The notes beneath the pieces were generated by a model. The model worked only from the letters and a program-made list of their open reading frames with translations, did no database searches and was not told the origin of the DNA. From NCBI RefSeq assembly GCF_025465545.1, contig NZ_JAODMK010000008.1, positions 1 through 34,316 of the forward strand: a stretch of 34,316 nucleotides of DNA. The letters are read 5' to 3'. This stretch comes from Naasia sp. (GTDB taxonomy: Bacteria; Actinomycetota; Actinomycetes; Actinomycetales; Microbacteriaceae). Within the stretch, counting starts at the first letter, position 1. The number at the start of each line of letters is the position of its first letter. Shown here piece after piece: positions 15,863 through 22,339 of the stretch. A program made the translations under genes and the position numbers.

Positions 15863-16900
15863 TCACTCGGCCGCGAAGAAGACCGGGTCGCCGAAGATGT
15901 AGGACACCGTCCAGGTCCCCTTCTCGACCTCTTCCGCCGGAACCTCGACGATCACCGTCCCGCTCGCTTCGCCACCGGTGAAGAGCTCCTCGACATCGCT
16001 GAGCTGACCGTCCATCGAGACGAAGGCGCCGCTGAAGGAGCGGCCGGCCGCCGAGACGAAGTTGAAGTCGAGTTCGAAGGGCCGGCCGCTGTTCGGACCG
16101 ACGTACTTGACGTCAACCGACAGCGAGGCGTACTGGTTACCCGGCTGGGGATCTTCGTTGAACTGATTCGCCGCCTTCACCTGGTCGGTGACATCCAGAG
16201 CGGAGGAGGTGGGCGTCACCTCCCAGTCGATGCCGTCGCCGCCCTCGATGGAGACGGTCGTACCGAGCGGTGCCGGGTTCGCGCGAGTGCCCAGGTCGGA
16301 GGCGTTCTCGTCGGCCGGGGCTGCGGAGGCGCCAGGAGACGCCGAGGCGATCACCGAGGGGGTGTTCGAGAGCGAGTCGTCGACCGACGCGACCAGAGCC
16401 GCCGTGTAGGCGAAGGCGATGACGATCGAGGCGATCAAGGCGATCGCGGAGACGACCACCGCCACGATGGCCATCCCCTTGGCCCTGCCCTTGAGAAAGA
16501 GGGCGATGGCGCCGAGGACGAGGCCGACGAACGCGAGGAAGCCGCCGAAGACGCCGACGACGGGCAGGAACGCCAGCACGAGGCCGATGATCCCGAGCGC
16601 CAGCGCCGCGATGGCGAGCCCATTGGCGCGACGAGGCGTCGCCTCCGGATCGGTCCCCCGCGACGCCGGAGGCGTGAGGACGTGCAGGTCGGACGGAGCC
16701 AGGGTCTGCGGTGCTGGCTGGTCATGCAGCGGCGGGAACCCGGGCCATGCAGAAGGCGGTGATGCCGAAGGCGGCGGCGGCAGGATGGGGGCAACGTGAC
16801 CGGTCCAGGAGCCGCCGTCCCAGTACCGCTGCTGCCCGGCTGTCTCGGGATCCTGATACCAGCCGGACGGAATGGCTTCGGGGTGCGTCGGCGTCGACAT
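15863..16900 (-). CDS. DUF2510 membrane protein with C-terminal DUF4352-like extracellular domain
   Basis: The 345-residue protein has four parts. An N-terminal DUF2510 module (about 12-36, GWYQDPETAGQQRYWDGGSW) is a tryptophan-rich motif common in actinobacterial envelope proteins. A Pro-rich linker (about 37-92) follows. A membrane block (about 93-170) has three hydrophobic helices, including NGLAIAALALGIIGLVLAFL and GMAIVAVVVSAIALIASIVI, with a short basic KGRAKG loop. The C-terminal beta domain (about 205-345) resembles DUF4352/telokin-like exported domains (YASLSVDVKYVGPN, FVSAAGRSFSG). The C-terminal domain is probably outside the cell. Function is unknown. GAGGAG 8 nt before ATG 16900 sets the start; an ATG at 16907 is out of frame. 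Confidence 0.85.
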   Translation of the reverse strand: MSTPTHPEAIPSGWYQDPETAGQQRYWDGGSWTGHVAPILPPPPSASPPSAWPGFPPLHDQPAPQTLAPSDLHVLTPPASRGTDPEATPRRANGLAIAALALGIIGLVLAFLPVVGVFGGFLAFVGLVLGAIALFLKGRAKGMAIVAVVVSAIALIASIVIAFAYTAALVASVDDSLSNTPSVIASASPGASAAPADENASDLGTRANPAPLGTTVSIEGGDGIDWEVTPTSSALDVTDQVKAANQFNEDPQPGNQYASLSVDVKYVGPNSGRPFELDFNFVSAAGRSFSGAFVSMDGQLSDVEELFTGGEASGTVIVEVPAEEVEKGTWTVSYIFGDPVFFAAE

Positions 16901-16929
16901 TCTTCATGCTCCTCGTGCTGATTGCTCAC

Positions 16930-16954
16930 AAATTAGCAGGGCCGGACTTCCGGC
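16930..16954 (-). promoter_or_regulatory. Promoter region with palindrome upstream of the DUF2510 gene
   Basis: On the minus strand TAATTT (16930-16935) is a -10 candidate 30 nt before the ATG. A perfect palindrome GCCGGA-CT-TCCGGC (16941-16954) fills the spacer between -10 and -35, a position where a bound repressor or activator would act. Confidence 0.4.
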
Positions 16955-17008
16955 ATAACCGCGCTGAGAGCTATCTCACCCGACCTCTGTCCCGCACTCG
17001 GCTCGATC

Positions 17009-17692
17009 TCACAATCCGAGGCTTGCCTCCACTCGTGATGCGATCGCGGCATGGCCCGAGTCATTCACGTGCACCGAGCCGGGAATCAGGTATTCCGGGG
17101 CGAGGACTGGCGGATTCAATAGGTCGACATAGTCGGCCCCCACCGCTTGGGCCGCATCTCGGACGGCCGCATTCACCACCTCCGCATCGGCATAGACAAG
17201 CGGATAGGAGGGCCCGACCGCGATGATGCGGGCACTGGGCAGCGCAGCTCGAAGGTCTTGGAAGAATGCGCCGACCGCGACGGCCTCGTCGCGTGCGTCC
17301 TGAGCGATGTCGTTCTGCCCGCCCGCGACGACCACGATGTCCGGGTTGAATCCGGCCACCGTGGGGATCATCTCGGAGAGATTGCGGAGGCCCGTGCGGC
17401 CGTTGCTCACATATCCCGTTCCGACCTGGGCCAGATTGATCTCTTCCCAGCCCGCCGAGACAGCGACGCGGGAGGACCACCGGAGCGAAGGGTCGCTGGC
17501 TCCAACTCCGAGGGTGTACGAGTCCCCCAGGAAGGCGGCACGAGGCGGAGGAGGCGGCGTTGAGACGGGAACGACCGATGCCGTGGGCAGCGGGGCAGCG
17601 GAAGGGCCGGCGCAGCCGCCGAGGATCGCTGTGAGCGCGAGAACTGCGGCTGTGAGCAGAAGCCCCCGAGGCGTTCGGGCCGGGATGGACAC
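17009..17692 (-). CDS. SGNH/GDSL-family hydrolase, lipoprotein
   Basis: The 227-residue protein has a lipoprotein signal: SIPARTPRG, then a hydrophobic stretch, with lipobox LGGC and the lipidated Cys at 27. A Pro/Thr-rich tether (about 28-50) follows. The SGNH domain shows block I FLGDSYTLG (catalytic Ser58), block III GGQND (Asn127) and block V DSGH (Asp211, His214). These enzymes are serine esterases or lipases acting outside the cell, possibly on cell-wall acyl groups or exogenous esters. GTG 17692 was chosen: GAGGAG precedes it by 6 nt and the signal peptide begins there. The longer in-frame extension to 17860 adds 56 residues without a plausible N-terminus. Confidence 0.9.
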   Translation of the reverse strand: MSIPARTPRGLLLTAAVLALTAILGGCAGPSAAPLPTASVVPVSTPPPPPRAAFLGDSYTLGVGASDPSLRWSSRVAVSAGWEEINLAQVGTGYVSNGRTGLRNLSEMIPTVAGFNPDIVVVAGGQNDIAQDARDEAVAVGAFFQDLRAALPSARIIAVGPSYPLVYADAEVVNAAVRDAAQAVGADYVDLLNPPVLAPEYLIPGSVHVNDSGHAAIASRVEASLGL

Positions 17693-17889
17693 GACTCGCT
17701 CCTCGTGATCGGTCGATTCGGGAAAGGGGCGCCCGCCGAACGACGCGACCGCACAACGGTTCTCGAATACTCGCACGGGGAATTGCTTATCGGAGGCATT
17801 GGCGAGTCGGCTGCTAGATTTGCTCGCACTCTGGCGGACACAAGAATCGCAGCTTCGCATTATCCGAAAAGGAACCGAAAGACACGATC
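17693..17889. other. Divergent intergenic region between SGNH lipoprotein and zinc-ribbon gene
   Basis: This 197-nt spacer is visibly more AT-rich than its surroundings and must hold both divergent promoters. TAGATT near 17815 and AAGAAT near 17844 are plus-strand -10 candidates. On the minus strand several AT-rich words lie near 17780 and 17865. I could not choose between them and see no clear operator. Open frames across it do not look like genes. Confidence 0.4.
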
Positions 17890-19125
17890 ATGACAACCCG
17901 CTTCTGCCACAACTGCGGCTCGCCTCTCGCCGACGCGGCGAACTTCTGCAACTCATGCGGCGCCCCGGTGCATCTGTCGGGTACATCGGAATCATCCGAG
18001 TCAGAGGTCGAATCGGACGCAAAACGCGCCGGGCAGCCGGTGCCACCGCCGCCGCTTTTCCCAGCACCTTTCCCGGGAACGGGAACGGAACCCGCACCGC
18101 AATCCGCGACTGCGCAGCCCGCGTCGGCCTCACCTCCGCCTCCTCCGCTATCCGCGCCGCCTTTCTCGGGAAGGACGAGCCGATCCGTCCAAGAAGCTGA
18201 AGCGCCCCAGCGGGCGCCGGTCTCGCCGCCGCCTCCTCCCCTAGCGCCTCCCGTGTTCCCGGGAGCGGCCGAGCGGGCGCACCGCGAGCGTCCGGCGGTC
18301 GAGGCGGCTGCAGCGCCGGCCACTTCGCCACCACCTGGGCCGCCTCTCTCCTCGCCGGCCGACTTCCCGGGCGGAGCCGATGGAGTCTCGCAGGCTGCCG
18401 CCCGGGGCCCCGAGGTGTCCGAAGTCTCCGCGGCCGGCGACTCGCCGGTGCCTGCCCGCGGCGCCGCCTCGGCTGTTCCGGTGGCTCCGCCGCCCCTCTC
18501 GCCGCCCTACGCCGGCCTCGCGGCCCCCATCGTTCACGGGAAGGTCGAGGTGGTCGAGCGCTCCCGCGGCGAGGCCCGCGGCGCACGCAAAGGTCGGCGG
18601 CGCCTTGTGCTGTGGGCGCTGGGGGCGGCCGCCGTCGTGGTCCTGCTCGTGGCGGCCCTGCTCACGGTGCCAGCCATCCTCCGGACCCCGAGTCCGTCGG
18701 ACCCCGCTCTCGCCGGCCCGCTCACCCCGGCTCCCACGGCGACTCCGACCGTGGCGCCGATCGTGGTGGACCCCGCGGACGGACCTGCCGACTTCATGAG
18801 CGCGTCGAAGAACATCCGCTGCCATCTGGACGACAAGGGCGTGCTGTGCGCCGTCATCGCTGTCGCCTACAAGCTGCCGAACACGGAATGCACCGACCAG
18901 GCCGTGGCTTCCGCGGTCGCCCTGCGCGGCTCGGAGCTCACGTACTCGTGCGTCACGCAGGTTCCCGCCGAATCCGACGTGCTCGAGCGTGACGTCCCCT
19001 ACGTGTACGGGGACTACACCTGCACCCTCACCGGCGAAGCCGGCGCGACCTGCGTCACTACTGAGGGCGTCGGCTTCCGCCTGAGCGCGGCGCGGCCCCT
19101 CGTCACCCTGCCCACCACGGGTTAG
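17890..19125 (+). CDS. Zinc-ribbon, proline-repeat membrane protein with exported Cys-rich domain
   Basis: The 411-residue protein is modular. A treble-clef/zinc-ribbon motif with CHNC and CNSC (Cys6, 9, 20, 23) is followed by a long Pro/Ala-rich region (about 50-210). Units of PPPPLxxPxFPG recur with Leu at 56, 87 and 118, an exact 31-residue period, and two looser copies end near 161 and 209. A basic stretch and one transmembrane helix (about 239-262, LWALGAAAVVVLLVAALLTV) come next. The last 110 residues have a six-cysteine exported domain starting FMSASKNIRCHL, like the 'F-x-S-x-x-x-N-I-x-C' domains of actinobacterial secreted proteins. The zinc ribbon should be cytoplasmic and the Cys-rich domain outside. 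Role unknown. Confidence 0.85.
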   Translation: MTTRFCHNCGSPLADAANFCNSCGAPVHLSGTSESSESEVESDAKRAGQPVPPPPLFPAPFPGTGTEPAPQSATAQPASASPPPPPLSAPPFSGRTSRSVQEAEAPQRAPVSPPPPPLAPPVFPGAAERAHRERPAVEAAAAPATSPPPGPPLSSPADFPGGADGVSQAAARGPEVSEVSAAGDSPVPARGAASAVPVAPPPLSPPYAGLAAPIVHGKVEVVERSRGEARGARKGRRRLVLWALGAAAVVVLLVAALLTVPAILRTPSPSDPALAGPLTPAPTATPTVAPIVVDPADGPADFMSASKNIRCHLDDKGVLCAVIAVAYKLPNTECTDQAVASAVALRGSELTYSCVTQVPAESDVLERDVPYVYGDYTCTLTGEAGATCVTTEGVGFRLSAARPLVTLPTTG

Positions 19126-19135
19126 CAGGCGGGAG

Positions 19136-19151
19136 CGCGGCGACCGCCGCG
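19136..19151. terminator. Possible bidirectional terminator hairpin
   Basis: CGCGGC (19136-19141) and GCCGCG (19146-19151) form a 6-bp stem with a GACC loop. It lies in the 30-nt gap between two convergent stop codons. There is no T-run. Confidence 0.4.
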
Positions 19152-19155
19152 TGCG

Positions 19156-19371
19156 TCAGACGAACAGCCCGAGAATGCCGAGCACGAGCGACACTGTGGC
19201 GAGCAGCAGGGATACGCCGACGAGCACCGTGTGCACGATCAGGAACTTGGTCGGGCGGCCGTTGGTGCTCTGGGCACGCGGATCCTTCGCCACCCGGCGG
19301 AAGAACGGCGGCCAGACGATGAAGCCCCATACGGCGTTCACGAGCAGGAATACGGCGAGGGTCGTCGGCAC
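19156..19371 (-). CDS. Small two-helix membrane protein (SCO4848-like)
   Basis: The 71-residue protein has a first membrane helix at about 2-22 (PTTLAVFLLVNAVWGFIVWP) and a short cytoplasmic basic loop FFRRVAKDPRAQSTNGRPTK. A second helix at about 43-70 (IVHTVLVGVSLLLATVSLVL) ends the protein. The size, helix spacing and 'vNavW-f..WP.FfR' opening resemble the SCO4848 family of actinobacterial membrane proteins, whose function is not known. It is convergent with the zinc-ribbon gene and divergent from orn; in this position it is probably monocistronic. The start is the only ATG that yields the full first helix. Confidence 0.75.
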   Translation of the reverse strand: MPTTLAVFLLVNAVWGFIVWPPFFRRVAKDPRAQSTNGRPTKFLIVHTVLVGVSLLLATVSLVLGILGLFV

Positions 19372-19488
19372 TCGCGAGAGTCTAGGGGTGGGCGCCGCAC
19401 CGCTCCTTGCGCCTCGCTGCGGGGCTCCCGAGTTCGGGGTGGGTTACGCCCTTCCGGCCACCCCGCGAGGACCGTCCAGGCCGCCACC

Positions 19489-19494
19489 TAGACT
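19489..19494 (+). promoter_or_regulatory. Leaderless-type -10 element of orn
   Basis: TAGACT is followed by 6 nt and then GTG 19501. No ribosome-binding site is present, so the orn mRNA is expected to begin at its start codon. Confidence 0.55.
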
Positions 19495-19500
19495 CGACGG

Positions 19501-20121
19501 GTGGCAAACGGCTCCGAGAGACTCGTCTGGATCGACTGCGAGATGACGGGGCTCGACCTGTCCGTCGACGAACTGGTCGAAGTGGCGGTCGTCATCACCG
19601 ACTACGACCTCAACCCTGTCGACGCCGGACTCTCGCTCGTGATCAAGCCCGACCAGAGTGCTCTCGACAACATGGGCGAGGTCGTGACGACAATGCACAC
19701 CAGCTCGGGCCTTCTCGACGAGATTCCCCACGGCATGAGCCTGGCCGACGCCGAGTTCCGCGTTCTGGAGTACATCCAGCGCTATGTCCCGGCATCCGGC
19801 CAAGCGCCGCTCGCGGGCAACACGATCGGCACCGACCGGTCCTTCCTGGCCAAGTACATGCCACGGGTGGATGGCTGGCTGCACTATCGCAGCGTCGACG
19901 TCTCCTCCATCAAGGAGCTGGCGCGGCGCTGGTTCCCGCGCATCTACTTCAACGCTCCGCAGAAGGCCGGCGGTCACCGTGCCCTGGCCGACATCCTCGA
20001 GTCGATCCGGGAACTCGAGTACTACCGCCGCGCCGCGTTCGTCGCCCCGCCCGGCCCGAGCACCGACCAGGTGCAGGCGGTGTCGGCTGGGGTGGTCGAA
20101 GAGTTCGCCTCGCGTCTGTAA
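19501..20121 (+). CDS. orn: Oligoribonuclease
   Basis: The 206-residue DEDDh exoribonuclease degrades 2-5-nt RNA and, in many bacteria, pGpG from cyclic-di-GMP breakdown. ExoI motif WIDCEMTGLD carries Asp12 and Glu14. ExoII is in the GNTIGTDRSFLAKYMP segment with its Asp, and ExoIII is HRALADILESIRELEYYR with the general-base His and last Asp. The C-terminal 25 residues are an extension beyond the core, as in other actinobacteria. Two metal ions are expected. GTG 19501 is leaderless. The -10 of the downstream tRNA-His gene starts at the base after the orn stop codon; in mycobacteria orn and hisT are also neighbours, as I recall. Confidence 0.96.
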   Translation: MANGSERLVWIDCEMTGLDLSVDELVEVAVVITDYDLNPVDAGLSLVIKPDQSALDNMGEVVTTMHTSSGLLDEIPHGMSLADAEFRVLEYIQRYVPASGQAPLAGNTIGTDRSFLAKYMPRVDGWLHYRSVDVSSIKELARRWFPRIYFNAPQKAGGHRALADILESIRELEYYRRAAFVAPPGPSTDQVQAVSAGVVEEFASRL

Positions 20122-20127
20122 TAGAAT
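20122..20127 (+). promoter_or_regulatory. -10 element for the tRNA-His transcript
   Basis: TAGAAT begins at the base after the orn TAA stop, 65 nt before the mature tRNA. The primary transcript would have a long 5' leader that RNase P removes. Confidence 0.45.
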
Positions 20128-20138
20128 GGCTTGGCCGC

Positions 20139-20156
20139 GCGAGGGGAGACCCTCGC
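20139..20156 (+). other. GNRA-capped hairpin in the tRNA-His precursor leader
   Basis: GCGAGGG (20139-20145) and CCCTCGC (20150-20156) form a 7-bp stem closed by GAGA, a GNRA tetraloop. It lies between the orn stop and tRNA-His. It could protect the orn mRNA 3' end or stabilise the pre-tRNA leader. Confidence 0.45.
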
Positions 20157-20191
20157 TCGGGCGCGAAAGACTCCGTCCTCGGACGGACATG

Positions 20192-20267
20192 GTGGGCGTA
20201 GCTCAGTTGGTAGAGCGCTGGCTTGTGGTGCCGGATGTCGCGGGTTCGAGTCCCGTCGTTCACCCCA
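20192..20267 (+). tRNA. hisT: tRNA-His (anticodon GTG)
   Basis: Acceptor GTGGGCG, D-arm GCTC-AGTTGGTA-GAGC, anticodon arm CTGGC-TTGTGGT-GCCGG, T-arm GCGGG-TTCGAGT-CCCGT, and acceptor CGTTCAC with discriminator C and encoded CCA. The base before it (20191) is G, opposite the discriminator C, supplying the G-1 identity element of tRNA-His. All stems pair well. Confidence 0.97.
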
Positions 20268-20308
20268 ATACTTCCTCTCGGGCGACCGCAGCGGACCGAG
20301 GCGGCAGC

Positions 20309-20656
20309 ATGGAGATGGGTCCCGACGAGTTCGAGCGGCTCGTCGTCGGCGAGCTGGACGCGCTGCCGGACGACATGGTGGACGGCCTCGAGAACGTCGT
20401 GTTCGTGGTGGAGGACAGGCCCGAGGACGGCTCGCTCGACCTGCTCGGCTCCTACGACGGCGTCGCCCTCACCGAGCGCGACCGCTACGGCTTCGGCGAG
20501 ACGCCCGATCGGATCGTGCTCTTCCGGGAGCCGCTGCTCGCGATCAGCGAGGATGAGGACGAGCTGCGGGACGAGATCCACGTGACGCTCGTGCACGAGA
20601 TCGCGCACTACTACGGCATCGACGACGACCGGCTGCACGAGCTCGGCTGGGCTTAG
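20309..20656 (+). CDS. Minimal zincin-like metallopeptidase (DUF1025 family)
   Basis: The 115-residue protein is a very short metalloprotease fold. Its only strong motif is HEIAHYYG at 96-103, giving the HEXXHXXG zinc site, followed by IDDDRLHELG at the C-terminus, as in PF06262 minimal zincins. The first 90 residues are acidic with a beta-rich core (LENVVFVVEDRPEDG, RIVLFREPL). Structural members of the family show a zinc-binding site, but physiological substrates are not established. No signal peptide is seen. ATG 20309 was chosen, with GAGG about 8 nt upstream; ATG 20315 is a possible alternative two residues later. It lies 42 nt after tRNA-His and is followed by palindromic element copy B. 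Confidence 0.88.
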   Translation: MEMGPDEFERLVVGELDALPDDMVDGLENVVFVVEDRPEDGSLDLLGSYDGVALTERDRYGFGETPDRIVLFREPLLAISEDEDELRDEIHVTLVHEIAHYYGIDDDRLHELGWA

Positions 20657-20674
20657 GGTCTCATCCCCCGGAAG

Positions 20675-20732
20675 CGCATCGCATCGGCCAAGATGCAACC
20701 GCGTGCCGCTGCTGTTTGGCCGGACGGATGCG
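20675..20732. repeat. Palindromic element, copy B, between convergent genes
   Basis: CGCATC (20675-20680) pairs with GATGCG (20727-20732), GGCCAA (20686-20691) with TTGGCC (20716-20721), and GCA (20695-20697) with TGC (20710-20712). The right arm (20715-20732) is identical to 18 bases of copy A at 5900-5917, and GGCCAA, TGCA and GCGTGC of the left half are also conserved. It lies between convergent stop codons, like copy A. Confidence 0.7.
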
Positions 20733-20757
20733 TCCGTCGGCCGCAGCGCGCCGCCGG

Positions 20758-21030
20758 CTAGAAGCGGAGGGAGTCGACCTCGCCGTTGTCGTCCTCCACC
20801 GGGTCGCTGTCGCGCTTGTCGAACGAGTAGGAGACGTGCAGCACGTCGCCCACGTGGCGGGACTCGCCTGCCACGTACCAGTACAGGCGCTCCTGGCCGC
20901 CGACCGAGCCCAGCTCGCTGATCTCCGGCTCCGGCGTGCCGCCCCGAAGGACGCGGTGCTCGACGCGACCCTCGAAGGGTCCATCGACGAACCGGACCAC
21001 GTACTGGACATCAGAGGGGGTTTCGCTCAT
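20758..21030 (-). CDS. Small hypothetical protein, 90 residues
   Basis: This is an acidic soluble protein with a clear beta-strand pattern: VQYVVRFVDGPFEGRVEHRV, then ERLYWYVAGESRHVGDVLHV and SYSFDKRDSDP. Alternating aromatic and charged residues suggest a small barrel or sandwich. I do not recognise a family. TAACGT (21037-21042, minus strand) sits 6 nt before the ATG, a leaderless arrangement, and the intervening bases GGAGCC are too close to act as a normal Shine-Dalgarno. It is divergent from the carboxypeptidase homologue and convergent with the zincin gene. Codon use is in line with neighbours, so the frame is probably real. Confidence 0.72.
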   Translation of the reverse strand: MSETPSDVQYVVRFVDGPFEGRVEHRVLRGGTPEPEISELGSVGGQERLYWYVAGESRHVGDVLHVSYSFDKRDSDPVEDDNGEVDSLRF

Positions 21031-21036
21031 GGCTCC

Positions 21037-21042
21037 ACGTTA
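21037..21042 (-). promoter_or_regulatory. Leaderless-type -10 element of the 90-residue protein gene
   Basis: TAACGT on the minus strand ends 6 nt before the ATG at 21030. Confidence 0.45.
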
Positions 21043-21082
21043 CCCCGCGGCGGTTCGGTGCTCCGACGGCGGGTGCCGCCCC

Positions 21083-21088
21083 TAGCCT
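21083..21088 (+). promoter_or_regulatory. Leaderless-type -10 element of the carboxypeptidase homologue
   Basis: TAGCCT ends 6 nt before ATG 21095. The same string CCTAGCCTGGCG also forms the candidate promoter near 13615. Confidence 0.5.
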
Positions 21089-21094
21089 GGCGCC

Positions 21095-22339
21095 ATGGCT
21101 GAGGGGCGGGAGCGGAACCGGGTCCTCGTCGCGACCGTCGCCGTGCTCCTCGTCGGAGCCGCCGTCTACACGCCCGCCGCGCTGCTGGCACCACTCCCCC
21201 GGGTGGCCGCAGCTCCGGTCGAGGTGCGCCCGCCGACGGCAGGCGATGCGTCGGCTCCTGCGCTTCCGGATGCCGGAGCGAGCGGGATCACCCTCTCCGC
21301 CCTCGCCGATCCCATCCCCGGCGGAAGCGCCGATGCTGTCCCGATCGCGGCCGCGGCCAAGCTGGTCACCGCCCTCGTCGTGCTGGATGCGCGTCCTGTC
21401 GAGCAGGGCCGCAGCGGCCCCTCTGTGCCGGTGACCGCGGAGGACTACGCGTCCTACGCGCGCTACTCGGCGGAGGGCACGCGAGCGGTGCGCGTGGTCG
21501 CTGGCGACACCTGGACCGAGCGCGAGGCGCTGCACGCCTTGCTCATCGCCTCGAGCAACAACCACGCGGAGATGCTCGCGCGCTGGGCGTTCGGCTCCCT
21601 GGACGCCTACGTCGCCGCCGCGAATGCGTGGCTGCACGAGCACGGGCTGACGCACACCGTGGTGACCGACTCGACCGGCCTGTCTGCGGACAGCGTCGGC
21701 ACCGGGGCGGACCTGGCGAGGCTCGCCGCCCTGGCCATGACCGACCCGTTCGTGGCGGAGGCGGTACCGCTCGACGCCGCGACCACGACCCGTGGCACCG
21801 ACTTCGACAGCACCATCCAGTATCGACCGGGCGACGGCATCACCGGCATCTCCCGCAGCTACACGGACGAGGCGGGCGTATGCCTGCTCTTCTCGATCGC
21901 GACGACGGCGGGAGCCGACGACGTCCCCCTCTACGGCGCGATCCTCGGCGAGCCCTCCTATGCGGACCTCGACGCCGACGTGGACGCGCTGCTCGCGTCG
22001 ATCGAGGGCTCGGTCGCCCGCCTCGACGTGCTCTCGGCGGGGACCCCGGTCGCCCGGTACACGAGCGCCTGGGGCGGGGTGGCCGACGCCGTGACGGTCG
22101 CGCCCGTGACCGAGATCGGCTGGGCGAGAGCGGCGGCCGGGGCGCCGACGCCCGCGGTCGACACCGTCCCGATCGCGACCGCCCGCAAGGGCGCAGCGGT
22201 GGGCACCGCCAGCCTCAGCCCGCAGCTCTCGACCGCGCTCGTGCTGGACCGTGCCTTGACCGACCCCGGCCCGCTGTGGCGCCTGGGGCATCCGGGAGTG
22301 GTGATCCCCCAGTTCGTGCGCTGGGTCTCGGGCGGCTAG
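21095..22339 (+). CDS. D-alanyl-D-alanine carboxypeptidase homologue (S11), probable pseudoenzyme
   Basis: The 414-residue protein has an N-terminal membrane anchor or signal (about 9-33, [20 protein letters not shown]) and then the penicillin-binding fold of S11 peptidases, which trim peptidoglycan stem peptides outside the membrane. The SxN motif is intact (SSN at 153-155). However, the SxxK position reads AAAK (86-89, GCC-GCG-GCC-AAG), so the acylated serine is alanine. The KTG position reads SRS (253-255, within [11 protein letters not shown]). Flanking sequence is otherwise conserved ([27 protein letters not shown]). It probably cannot hydrolyse peptidoglycan or be acylated by beta-lactams, and may act as a scaffold or regulator. 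Its stop overlaps the convergent aspS stop by 4 nt. Confidence 0.9.
   Translation: MAEGRERNRVLVATVAVLLVGAAVYTPAALLAPLPRVAAAPVEVRPPTAGDASAPALPDAGASGITLSALADPIPGGSADAVPIAAAAKLVTALVVLDARPVEQGRSGPSVPVTAEDYASYARYSAEGTRAVRVVAGDTWTEREALHALLIASSNNHAEMLARWAFGSLDAYVAAANAWLHEHGLTHTVVTDSTGLSADSVGTGADLARLAALAMTDPFVAEAVPLDAATTTRGTDFDSTIQYRPGDGITGISRSYTDEAGVCLLFSIATTAGADDVPLYGAILGEPSYADLDADVDALLASIEGSVARLDVLSAGTPVARYTSAWGGVADAVTVAPVTEIGWARAAAGAPTPAVDTVPIATARKGAAVGTASLSPQLSTALVLDRALTDPGPLWRLGHPGVVIPQFVRWVSGG

Noticed and set aside
15690-15870. tRNA-Arg as an attachment site for an integrated island
   Set aside because: The tRNA 3' end faces the MFS operon terminator, no repeat of its 3' end was noticed in the window, and there is no integrase gene.
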